A DNA stretch of 6,901 nt, from assembly GCA_903819815.1 (NCBI GenBank), contig CAIJFC010000216.1, positions 1 through 6,901 on the forward strand, read 5' to 3'. Shown piece after piece: positions 1 to 5,813 of the stretch (position 1 is its first letter; every line of letters starts with the position of its first letter). The notes beneath the pieces were generated by a model that had not been told where the DNA came from, did not search any database, and saw only the letters and a list, made by a program, of their open reading frames with translations. This DNA is from an uncultured Bacteroidota bacterium. GTDB taxonomy: Bacteria > Bacteroidota > Bacteroidia > Flavobacteriales > Flavobacteriaceae. A program made the translations under genes and the position numbers.

Positions 1-1254
1 ATACAAAGCTTCGTCAACGATGTGCATTTTTCGATTGTTGTCTTGCATGTATTCATTTTCAGTTTTTTGAAGTATTTGTTTTACGCCTTCCTCGCTCAAA
101 AACTTAATTAAAGCTTTGTTTTTAGGTAAACTACGGTAAGAACGCAATAGGTTAAATCCACCGTCTTTAGTGTTTCCCTCCTTAATTAATCGTTTTGCTT
201 CCGTTAAAAAACCATTTGCCAATTGTTTTTGTAGGTTTACTAAATTTTCAATTTTTGGTTTCAACTCATTAAACTCATGGCGGTCTCCTTGAGGAACTGG
301 ACCTGAAATAATTAATGGTGTTCTTGCATCATCAATTAAAACGGAATCGACCTCATCTACAATGGCAAAGTTGTGCTTTCTTTGAACTAATTCTGCTGGA
401 GAATGCGCCATATTATCTCTCAAATAATCAAAACCAAATTCGTTATTTGTACCATAAGTGATATCGGCTTCGTAGGCTTTTCTTCTTTCGTCAGAATTCG
501 GCTGGTGGTTGTCGATACAATCAACTGTCAAACCATGGAATTCGAATAAAGGTGCCTTCCACGTACTATCTCTTTTTGCTAAATAATCATTTACAGTTAC
601 TAAGTGCACTCCGTTTCCAGTTAAAGCATTTAAATATAGTGGTAAAGTTGCCACCAATGTTTTTCCTTCACCCGTTTGCATCTCAGCGACTTTTCCACCG
701 TGAAGTACCATTCCACCAATCAACTGAACATCATAGTGAACCATATCCCAAGTGATTTGCTTTCCAGCAGCACTCCAAGAATTTGCCCAAACGGCATGGT
801 CACCTTCCAAAGTAATGTAGGTTTTTGTTGAAGAAAGTTCCCTGTCTTTTGCAGTAGCAGTAACTTTTACAGAAGTATTTTCTTTAAATCGTTTTGCAGT
901 TTCTTTAATAACCGCAAATGCTTCAGGTAAAATATCATTCAAAGTTTTTTCAGAAATATCGTAGGCTTCTTTTTCTAAAGCATCGATTTCTAAATATAAA
1001 TCTTCTCTTTTATCAATATCTTCAATAGTTTCAACTTCGGCTTGAAGTGAAGCAATTTTTAAATCTTTATCAGATCGCGCTTGTTTGATAAGCTCTTTAA
1101 AGTAAGTTGTTTTAGCTCTCAATTCGTCGTGTGACAATGATTCTAAAGCACTTTCAAATGATTTAACTTTTGTGATATTTCCTTGTAATGCATTTACATC
1201 TTTTTGAGATTTATCGCCTACAAAGACTTTTAATATGCTGTTTATGAAACTCAT
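1..1254 (-). CDS. secA: Preprotein translocase ATPase SecA, N-terminal 418 residues (cut by window edge)
   Basis: SecA is the cytoplasmic motor ATPase that drives unfolded preproteins through the SecYEG channel. The visible frame starts at an ATG (1254-1252, protein MSFINSILKVF) and stays open to base 1. It carries the DVQLIGG segment (residues 175-181), Walker A MQTGEGKT (192-199), the VNDYLAKRD helicase motif, Walker B DEVDS (300-304) followed by a LIDDARTPLIISG stretch, and the beginning of the preprotein cross-linking domain. Walker A and Walker B both lie about 90 residues later than in E. coli SecA, because of an insertion rich in charged residues at roughly 45-135. Such an insertion is usual for Bacteroidota SecA. 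The second ATPase domain and C-terminus lie outside the window. The terminator at 1299-1325 separates it from the upstream DUF2795 gene. I found no convincing -7 element in the 44 bp between that terminator and the ATG, so its promoter is unclear, or it may depend on read-through. Confidence 0.97.
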   Translation of the reverse strand, partial: MSFINSILKVFVGDKSQKDVNALQGNITKVKSFESALESLSHDELRAKTTYFKELIKQARSDKDLKIASLQAEVETIEDIDKREDLYLEIDALEKEAYDISEKTLNDILPEAFAVIKETAKRFKENTSVKVTATAKDRELSSTKTYITLEGDHAVWANSWSAAGKQITWDMVHYDVQLIGGMVLHGGKVAEMQTGEGKTLVATLPLYLNALTGNGVHLVTVNDYLAKRDSTWKAPLFEFHGLTVDCIDNHQPNSDERRKAYEADITYGTNNEFGFDYLRDNMAHSPAELVQRKHNFAIVDEVDSVLIDDARTPLIISGPVPQGDRHEFNELKPKIENLVNLQKQLANGFLTEAKRLIKEGNTKDGGFNLLRSYRSLPKNKALIKFLSEEGVKQILQKTENEYMQDNNRKMHIVDEALY

Positions 1255-1298
1255 AATATGATTTCTATTTCAATTTATAATATGTCTACAAATTAACC

Positions 1299-1325
1299 AA
1301 AAAAAAAGCCTCGTTGGAGACTTTT
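1299..1325 (-). terminator. Intrinsic terminator between the DUF2795 gene and secA
   Basis: Read on the minus strand, AAAAGTCTC pairs with GAGGCTTTT (eight Watson-Crick pairs and one G-U) around a CAAC loop. The second arm runs into a tract of nine T. It begins about 20 bp after the stop codon of the DUF2795 gene, which is where its terminator should be. The plus-strand version has a C/A mismatch in the stem, so the element looks built for minus-strand transcripts. Confidence 0.75.
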
Positions 1326-1344
1326 CATTGGTTTTAATATTTTT

Positions 1345-1566
1345 TTAATATTCATCCTCGTTCCAAAGATAATCTTCGTCCGTAGGATAATCAGGCCAAA
1401 TTTCTTCCATTGATTCATAAATCTCTCCTTCATCCTCTATAGATTGTAGGTTCTCCACTACTTCAAGTGGCGCACCAGCTCTAATAGCGTAGTCAATAAG
1501 TTCGTCTTTGGTCGCAGGCCACGGCGCATCACTTAAATAGGATGCTAATTCTAATGTCCAATACAT
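1345..1566 (-). CDS. DUF2795 domain small acidic protein, 73 residues
   Basis: A small, strongly acidic protein that matches the DUF2795 family by its core (residues about 5-58): an ATKDELIDYAIRAGAP segment, then VVENLQ, then an E-rich stretch ending in YESMEEIWPDYP. DUF2795 proteins have no established biochemical role that I know of. There is no signal peptide or membrane segment, so it should be cytosolic. The C-terminus (residues about 44-73) is almost all D, E, Y and W. The ATG at 1566 is supported by a good promoter just upstream (1589-1618), and the gene ends in its own terminator, so it is probably transcribed alone. As I recall, this protein often lies next to secA in Bacteroidota, which would hint at a link with secretion, but that is memory and inference. 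Confidence 0.88.
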   Translation of the reverse strand: MYWTLELASYLSDAPWPATKDELIDYAIRAGAPLEVVENLQSIEDEGEIYESMEEIWPDYPTDEDYLWNEDEY

Positions 1567-1588
1567 TTTTACTTATTTATAGTTTATG

Positions 1589-1618
1589 CAAAAATAATTT
1601 TTTTACTTAAAAAGTCAA
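1589..1618 (-). promoter_or_regulatory. Bacteroidota-type promoter of the DUF2795 gene
   Basis: On the minus strand a -33 TTG (1618-1616) is followed after exactly 19 bp by TATTTTTG (1596-1589), a perfect match to the -7 consensus TAnnTTTG of the Bacteroidota primary sigma factor. The -7 box ends 22 bp before the ATG, giving a short leader of about 15-20 nt. No Shine-Dalgarno sequence is visible, which is normal for the phylum. Confidence 0.62.
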
Positions 1619-1671
1619 GTAAAATTCCATTTATTTTACAAAATAGTTAAGAACGTGATTAATCTTGCTTG

Positions 1672-1704
1672 AATATTGATTATAATCAATTGATTATCAA
1701 TATT
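1672..1704. repeat. AT-rich nested palindrome cluster between the adenosyltransferase and DUF2795 genes
   Basis: Two ATTGAT...ATCAAT palindromes overlap here: a perfect 16-bp one, ATTGATTATAATCAAT (1675-1690), and a 13-bp one, ATTGATTATCAAT (1689-1701). The whole block also reads as one larger inverted repeat: AATATTGAT (1672-1680) with ATCAATATT (1696-1704), and AATCA (1684-1688) with TGATT (1691-1695), leaving a three-base bulge. It lies 27 bp past the adenosyltransferase stop and 54 bp upstream of the DUF2795 promoter. No T-tract follows on the minus strand, so it is a poor intrinsic terminator. It could be an operator or an mRNA 3'-end hairpin. Confidence 0.55.
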
Positions 1705-1730
1705 TTAATTAAATAATTTTTTTTCAGAAA

Positions 1731-2300
1731 TTACTTTCTTGGTATCCATTTAACTTCGGCAGCTTTTAAGTCATAACTCAACTTCCGTGCCAACACAAAA
1801 AGGTAGTCAGAAAGACGGTTTAAGTACTTAATTGTGTTTTCATCTACCGGTTCATTATGGTCTAAATGTACTGCTAATCGTTCGGCACGACGGCAAACAC
1901 ATCTTGCAATGTGACAATATGACACTGTTGTATGTCCTCCAGGTAAAATAAAATGAGTCATTGACGGAAGTAATTCTTCCATGGTGTCAATTTCTTTTTC
2001 TAAAAATTCAATATCGCTTTCTATGATTCCCAGATTTTTCAATCTTAATTCACCATTTTTTTTAACTGCTTTTTCAGGCGGTGTTGCTAGAATTGCCCCA
2101 ACAGTAAATAAACGATCTTGAACTTCGATCAAAACTTCTTTATAATGAGAATCCATTTCTTGATCGCGAAGTAAACCTATATGTGAATTCAATTCGTCAA
2201 CAGTTCCGTAGCTCTCTATTCTAATATGGTCTTTCGGAACTCTTGTACCCCCAAAAAGTGCTGTAGTCCCTGTATCTCCTGTTTTAGTATAAATCTTCAT
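1731..2300 (-). CDS. PduO/MMAB-type cob(I)alamin adenosyltransferase
   Basis: This enzyme transfers the adenosyl group of ATP to cob(I)alamin (or cobinamide) to make adenosylcobalamin, the coenzyme of enzymes such as methylmalonyl-CoA mutase and some ribonucleotide reductases. The 189-residue product has the family's N-terminal ATP-binding loop TKTGDTGTT (residues 5-13), the YGTVDELNS helix (31-39), the conserved CRRAER block (136-141) and the NRLSDYLFVLAR helix (161-172). Together these mark the trimeric PduO/MMAB class and not the CobA or EutT classes. I place the start at the ATG at 2300 because homologues begin MKIYTKTGD. An upstream in-frame ATG at 2339 would add 13 residues lying inside the preceding gene. 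The gene starts 10 bp after the ABC ATPase stop codon, so the two are probably cotranscribed. No cobalamin riboswitch is seen. Confidence 0.93.
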   Translation of the reverse strand: MKIYTKTGDTGTTALFGGTRVPKDHIRIESYGTVDELNSHIGLLRDQEMDSHYKEVLIEVQDRLFTVGAILATPPEKAVKKNGELRLKNLGIIESDIEFLEKEIDTMEELLPSMTHFILPGGHTTVSYCHIARCVCRRAERLAVHLDHNEPVDENTIKYLNRLSDYLFVLARKLSYDLKAAEVKWIPRK

Positions 2301-2310
2301 TTTAACGATT

Positions 2311-3003
2311 TTAGTTTTTGTTATTGGTGTCGCTTTCAATTAATCCATCACGTAAACGGATCACTCGGTGCGCGTAAGCAGCCACTTCTTCCTCGTGAGT
2401 AACAACAATTACTGTATTTCCTAATTTATGGATGTCACCAAATAATTTCATGATTTCTTCGGATGTTTTACTATCTAAATTACCTGTTGGTTCATCCGCA
2501 AGAATTATGGATGGTTTGTTTACCAATGCTCTCGCAACAGCAACACGCTGGCGTTGTCCCCCGGAAAGTTGGTTGGGTTGGTGGTCCATTCTATCCGCTA
2601 AACCAACTTGTTTCAAAACTTCTTCCGCTCGAATAATACGCTCGGATTTTGAATATCCAGCATAAACCATTGGTAAAGCGACATTGTCTAAAGCGGTTGT
2701 TCGCGGTAAAAGATTGAATGTTTGAAATACAAAACCAATTTCCTTATTACGAATTTCAGCTAGTTCATCATCGTGCATTTTACTAACGTCTTTTCCATTC
2801 AAAATATAACTTCCAGAAGTTGGTGTGTCCAAACATCCTAAAAGATTCATCAAAGTAGATTTCCCTGAACCTGAAGGCCCCATTAAAGCAACATATTCTC
2901 CTTTATTTATTTCTAAATCAATTCCTTTTAGAACGTATACAATTTCGTTGCCCAGAACAAAATCTCTTTTAATATTCGTAATTTTAATGAGTGGATTTGC
3001 CAT
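2311..3003 (-). CDS. ABC transporter ATP-binding protein, MacB/LolD type (orphan ATPase)
   Basis: A cytoplasmic ATPase subunit that would power a membrane-bound permease of the MacB/LolCE/FtsX kind (efflux or lipoprotein-release systems). From the chosen start (MANPLIKITN, 230 residues) it shows Walker A GPSGSGKS (42-49), Q-loop Gln94 in FVFQTFNLLP, signature LSGGQ (146-150), Walker B ILADEPTG (167-174), D-loop NLDS (175-178) and H-loop His203. These are all catalytically complete, and length is normal for the family. An in-frame ATG at 3054 would add 17 residues of low-complexity lysine-rich sequence; I prefer 3003 because homologues start just before IKITNIKRDF. No permease gene is adjacent: the downstream partner is the adenosyltransferase, 10 bp away. 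The substrate cannot be told from this sequence. No good -7 element was found in the 112 bp upstream. Confidence 0.93.
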   Translation of the reverse strand: MANPLIKITNIKRDFVLGNEIVYVLKGIDLEINKGEYVALMGPSGSGKSTLMNLLGCLDTPTSGSYILNGKDVSKMHDDELAEIRNKEIGFVFQTFNLLPRTTALDNVALPMVYAGYSKSERIIRAEEVLKQVGLADRMDHQPNQLSGGQRQRVAVARALVNKPSIILADEPTGNLDSKTSEEIMKLFGDIHKLGNTVIVVTHEEEVAAYAHRVIRLRDGLIESDTNNKN

Positions 3004-3063
3004 TTTTATTTGGAATTCAATAGGTGTTAGTTTATGTAATTTTATTTTAGGCATTAAAAGTAC

Positions 3064-3085
3064 AAAAAGGAAGTATCGATTTCCT
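3064..3085 (-). terminator. Possible intrinsic terminator after the methyltransferase-like gene
   Basis: On the minus strand AGGAA (3085-3081) pairs with TTCCT (3072-3068) around an 8-base loop that contains ATCGAT, and is followed by a run of T. An alternative pairing, GAAGTA with TACTTC, overlaps it. It lies about 30 bp after the stop codon of the 168-residue gene. The stem is short and the call is tentative. If real, it separates that gene from the ABC ATPase gene. Confidence 0.35.
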
Positions 3086-3115
3086 AATTACTTCTCTTTT
3101 TTTAACGTTTTCATT

Positions 3116-3622
3116 TTAAACTCGAATGGTAAAATGTTCCTTAACTTGTTCCTTTCGAATAAATGCTAGTCCAAATGAAAAGATATCAATTGTAACATTA
3201 AAATTAGAACTTGCAACAACTGATTTCCAATGTTTTTCAGTTACTTTGGAATTATGTGGATTTTCGAAAATAATACAAGTTTCATTATTCGCAAAAGCAA
3301 TAATCGACTCTAATTCAATATTTTGATCATTTAAATAAGTCGAATCTATATAAATAAAATCAACTTTTAAAGTTTCATTTTTTTTATTTTCCGAAATATA
3401 AATCCCTTTTTCAAACTGGAAATAATGAAACAATCGGTTTAAAAATTTTCCTTTTTTAGTCTTGGTTTCTAATTTTGTAGAATAAGGTTTAAAGTCTGTT
3501 TTGTCATAAAAGCATTTGGTAACCAATAAAAAAACAAATGGCGAATGAACTCCATGTTCGTTTTTGGAATACCATAGAAATTTTAAATAAGATTTTACAA
3601 GTTGTATCACAAAGTCGCTCAA
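3116..3622 (-). CDS. Shortened methyltransferase-related protein lacking the SAM-binding core (possible decaying gene)
   Basis: The two ends resemble a conserved Bacteroidota protein of about 240-270 residues usually annotated as a class I SAM-dependent methyltransferase: N-terminal SYLKFL and HGVHSPFVF (residues 11-31) and LVTKCFYD (33-40), and C-terminal TIDIFSFGLAFIRKEQ (144-159) to EHFTIRV. Between them this copy is only 168 residues long, and I see no glycine-rich motif I of the LELGTSLG kind. Where homologues have an acidic FDD-type motif before the conserved HW segment, this protein reads FENPHNS (119-125). It also contains no ATG codon. An in-frame TGA lies at 3631-3629, so translation could begin only at TTG (3622) or GTG (3610), both inside a repeat array. 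The frame is nevertheless open with no internal stop. It is either a non-catalytic derivative or an early pseudogene. The family assignment rests on my memory of homologues. Confidence 0.6.
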   Translation of the reverse strand: MSDFVIQLVKSYLKFLWYSKNEHGVHSPFVFLLVTKCFYDKTDFKPYSTKLETKTKKGKFLNRLFHYFQFEKGIYISENKKNETLKVDFIYIDSTYLNDQNIELESIIAFANNETCIIFENPHNSKVTEKHWKSVVASSNFNVTIDIFSFGLAFIRKEQVKEHFTIRV

Positions 3623-3677
3623 AGTTTGTCACAAAGTTACACAAAGAATTAAAACTAAAACGCAGTGAATCTTAGTG
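3609..3677. repeat. Periodic CACAAAG-type short repeat array, possible dispersed intergenic repeat
   Basis: On the plus strand CAAAG occurs at 3610, 3620, 3632 and 3642, with steps of 10, 12 and 10 bp. After an A-rich spacer come two inverted-sense units, CGCAGTG (3661) and CTTAGTG (3671), again 10 bp apart. The CACAAAG side and the CTTAGTG side are imperfect reverse complements, so the block can fold as an uneven hairpin. It fills most of the gap between the uup stop codon and the methyltransferase-like frame, and covers that frame's possible TTG and GTG starts. Similar strings of ACTTTGTG and CACTAAG units are familiar in intergenic regions of Bacteroidota genomes, which is recollection and not a search result. 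Confidence 0.5.
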
Positions 3678-3713
3678 TTTTCTATTTGTAAATTTTCGTG
3701 AAACATTAAAAAA

Positions 3714-5576
3714 TTACCCTTCCATTTTACTAGAAAGTTCAAACCATCGTTCCTCTTTTGTTTCTATTTTATTGATGATATTTTTCAATTCATTTGCCTT
3801 TTTCTCAATATCATTTTCATCCACTTTTCCATCTGAGAATAATTCCTCAATTTTGGCTTTATCTAGTTCTAAATCTTTAATTTCTCTCTCTATTTTTTGA
3901 AATTCTTTCTGCTCGTTGAAAGTCAAATTTCCACTTGGATTGTTTTGTTTCCAATCTTTCTTCTCCGTTTTGTTATCTTCTTTTTGAGCTACATCTACAC
4001 TGTCTTCATATGCTCTAAAATCGGAGTAATTGCCTGGGAAATTTTCTATCTCCCCTTGACCTCTGAAAACAAATAAATTATCCACGATTTTATCCATAAA
4101 ATATCGGTCGTGAGAAACCACCAACAAGCAACCGGGATAATCCAAAAGGAAGCTTTCCAAAACATTCAACGTCACAATATCCAAATCGTTCGTTGGCTCA
4201 TCAAGAATTAAAAAGTTGGGATTCTGAATTAAAACCGTACATAAATACAAACGTTTCAGTTCGCCACCACTTAATTTTTCAACGTAGTCGTATTGTTTTT
4301 TGCTATCAAATAAAAACCGCTCCAATAATTGCGAAGCAGAAATAATTTTTCCTTTCGTCAACGGAATGTATTCGCCATATTCCTTAATCACATCAATCAC
4401 ACGTTGTGCCGGTTTTGGATTGATACCACTTTGCGTGTAATACCCAATTTTTATTGTTTCACCCACAACCACTTTTCCACTATCCAGAGGAAGTGTTCCA
4501 GTCAGCAAGTTCAAAAAAGTAGATTTACCAGTTCCATTTTTACCAATAATTCCTATGCGTTCCCCTCGTTGAAAATCAAAATTGAAATTATCCAAAATTA
4601 CGTGATCCTTGAATTTTTTAGAAATTTTGTGAAGCTCAATAATTTTGCTTCCCATACGTTCCATATTAATTTCCAATTCTACCACATTTTCCCGACGGCG
4701 ACTTTGCGCTTTCTCTTTAATGACATAAAAATCATCCTGACGCGATTTCGATTTGGTAGTTCTCGCTTTTGGCTGGCGACGCATCCATTCCAATTCTTTT
4801 ACAAACAAGTTTTGCGCCTTGTCCACACTCGAATTTTCCGATGCAATTCGCTCTTCTTTTTTCTCTAAATAATAAGAATAATTCCCTTTGTATTGGTATA
4901 TTTTTCCGTTGTCCAATTCTATGATTTCATTACAAACGCGCTCTAAAAAGAAACGGTCGTGCGTAACCATAAACAACGTAATATTTTCTTTAGCAAAATA
5001 ACTTTCTAACCATTCGATCATCTCTAAGTCCAAGTGATTGGTAGGCTCGTCAAGAATTAATAAGTCAGGACGATTGATTAAAATAATCGCTAACGACAAC
5101 CTTTTTTTCTGTCCACCTGAAAGATTTTTGACTTTTAATTTAAAGTCCTCCAACTTCAATTTGAACAATATTTGCTTGTATTGGGTTTCAAAATCCCAAG
5201 CATTATGTTGGTCCATTCCGTCAAATGCTTTTTGATACGCCTCCTCGTCTTCAGGATTTTCTAGTGCCTTTTCATAAGCTTCAATCACCTTTAAACTCTC
5301 ATTATCAGAGGCGAAAATGCTCTCTTCTATGGTCAATTCTTCTTGCAATTTATTGTCTTGCGATAAAAATGCCATTCTAATGCTCTTTCTAAGCACCACT
5401 TGACCAGTGTCAGGTTCGTCAAAACCATTTATGATATTCATAATAGTGGTTTTCCCAGAACCATTTTTGGCAATAAATGCAATTTTTTGGTCTTTATTAA
5501 TACCAAAAGAGATATTTTCAAAAAGCGTTCTTTCCCCAAAAGATTTAGAGATATTTTCAACAGATAAATAATTCAC
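3714..5576 (-). CDS. uup: ABC-F family ATPase, Uup type, with C-terminal coiled coil
   Basis: ABC-F proteins are soluble twin-ATPase proteins that bind the ribosomal E site and relieve stalled states; Uup members have also been tied to DNA transposon excision and ribosome assembly. The 620 residues hold domain 1 with Walker A AKNGSGKT (36-43), signature LSGGQ (152-156), Walker B LILDEPTNHLD (173-183) and His206; a basic linker (about 240-310, with WMRRQPKARTTKSKSR) that is the P-site tRNA-interaction motif; and domain 2 with GKNGTGKS (345-352), LSGGE (435-439), LILDEPTNDLD (456-466) and His489. A charged C-terminal coiled coil (about 551-616) follows. No membrane segment is present. Length, linker and coiled coil match Uup (E. 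coli Uup is 635) better than EttA or YheS. The first Walker A glycine of domain 1 is Ala36. The start is GTG at 5576, chosen because homologues begin MNYLSVENISKSF and a promoter lies directly upstream. A resistance-type ABC-F is less likely given the C-terminal domain. Confidence 0.93.
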   Translation of the reverse strand: MNYLSVENISKSFGERTLFENISFGINKDQKIAFIAKNGSGKTTIMNIINGFDEPDTGQVVLRKSIRMAFLSQDNKLQEELTIEESIFASDNESLKVIEAYEKALENPEDEEAYQKAFDGMDQHNAWDFETQYKQILFKLKLEDFKLKVKNLSGGQKKRLSLAIILINRPDLLILDEPTNHLDLEMIEWLESYFAKENITLFMVTHDRFFLERVCNEIIELDNGKIYQYKGNYSYYLEKKEERIASENSSVDKAQNLFVKELEWMRRQPKARTTKSKSRQDDFYVIKEKAQSRRRENVVELEINMERMGSKIIELHKISKKFKDHVILDNFNFDFQRGERIGIIGKNGTGKSTFLNLLTGTLPLDSGKVVVGETIKIGYYTQSGINPKPAQRVIDVIKEYGEYIPLTKGKIISASQLLERFLFDSKKQYDYVEKLSGGELKRLYLCTVLIQNPNFLILDEPTNDLDIVTLNVLESFLLDYPGCLLVVSHDRYFMDKIVDNLFVFRGQGEIENFPGNYSDFRAYEDSVDVAQKEDNKTEKKDWKQNNPSGNLTFNEQKEFQKIEREIKDLELDKAKIEELFSDGKVDENDIEKKANELKNIINKIETKEERWFELSSKMEG

Positions 5577-5592
5577 AAGTGTATTTTTTTTG

Positions 5593-5623
5593 CAAAAGTA
5601 AGGCTTTGAAAGCCAACAAGCAA
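5593..5623 (-). promoter_or_regulatory. Bacteroidota-type promoter of uup
   Basis: On the minus strand a TTG (5623-5621) stands 20 bp upstream of TACTTTTG (5600-5593), a perfect TAnnTTTG -7 element. The -7 box ends only 16 bp before the GTG start codon, so the leader would be about 10 nt. That short leader and the absence of other starts support the GTG as the true start. Confidence 0.58.
5602..5614. promoter_or_regulatory. 13-bp palindrome in the spacer of the uup promoter (possible operator)
   Basis: GGCTTTGAAAGCC is a perfect 6+1+6 inverted repeat placed wholly between the -33 and -7 elements of the uup promoter. A repressor or RNA-polymerase-associated regulator bound there would block or remodel the promoter. 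It has no T-tract and lies upstream of the transcription start, so it is not a terminator for uup. No regulator is identified. Confidence 0.35.
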
Positions 5624-5668
5624 TCTTTTATTTGGAGCGAATGGATAGTTAATATTAGTTAATTATAA

Positions 5669-5742
5669 TCCCGCTATCATTCCAATCTGCAATATTGCTT
5701 TTGTCTAGCACTATTACAGGATTTTCCCTTCTATCGGGGCTA
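5669..5742. repeat. GC-edged intergenic element resembling a flavobacterial dispersed repeat
   Basis: Inside an AT-rich divergent intergenic region, TCCCGCTATCATTCCAATC (5669-5687) and CTATCGGGGCTA (5731-5742) form imperfect inverted ends (CCCGcTA against TAtCGGG), with an internal perfect palindrome GCAATATTGC (5689-5698). The edge motifs TAGCCCCGATAGAAG and GGAATGATAGCGGGA, read on the minus strand, resemble the ends of a repeat I remember from many Flavobacterium intergenic regions. I see no open frame in it. It separates the uup promoter from the promoter of the rightward genes and may also affect transcript ends or insulation. Confidence 0.45.
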
Positions 5743-5786
5743 ATTGAGAAATGCCTTTTGTATTTTTTAATTCCTTATTAAATCAC

Positions 5787-5794
5787 TATATTTG
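5787..5794 (+). promoter_or_regulatory. -7 element of the toxin-antitoxin/glycosyltransferase transcript
   Basis: TATATTTG matches TAnnTTTG exactly and ends 19 bp before the antitoxin ATG at 5814. At the expected -33 distance there is only a T-run. A TTTTG stands too far upstream (26 bp spacer), so the promoter may be weak or need an activator. No inverted repeat that would suit antitoxin autorepression overlaps it. Confidence 0.45.
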
Positions 5795-5813
5795 TTTGTA
5801 AAAAAATTGTTAT

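Noticed and set aside
552..755. Plus-strand open frame of 67 codons
   Set aside because: It is antisense to the Walker A region of secA, resembles no known protein, and has no promoter.
1..1254. secA as a truncated gene
   Set aside because: The frame is open to the first base of the window with no disruption, so the cut is the window edge and not a biological truncation.
1672..1704. AT-rich palindrome as intrinsic terminator of the adenosyltransferase operon
   Set aside because: The stem is almost wholly A-T and no T-tract follows on the minus strand; it is kept as a palindrome of unknown role.
2301..2310. Cobalamin riboswitch ahead of the adenosyltransferase
   Set aside because: Only 10 bp separate it from the preceding stop codon, and no B12-box-like or structured leader is present there or upstream of the ATPase gene.
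2301..2339. Upstream ATG for the adenosyltransferase at 2339
   Set aside because: It would add 13 residues inside the preceding coding region, whereas the family starts at MKIYTKTGD, which matches the ATG at 2300.
3004..3054. Start of the ABC ATPase at the ATG at 3054
   Set aside because: The 17 extra residues are lysine-rich and unlike the family; the ATG at 3003 aligns with the usual N-terminus. The upstream start cannot be fully excluded.
2825..3169. Plus-strand open frame of 114 codons
   Set aside because: It runs antisense across the start of the ABC ATPase and the end of the next gene; its codons mirror conserved motifs of the real gene.
3609..3677. Short regularly spaced repeats as a CRISPR array
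   Set aside because: The units are 5-7 bp with 10-12 bp steps, so there is no room for spacers, and no cas gene is present.
4329..4868. Plus-strand open frame of 179 codons, the longest antisense frame
   Set aside because: It is the complement of the linker and second-domain part of uup; its phenylalanine-rich composition is typical of the antisense of lysine/glutamate-rich coding sequence.
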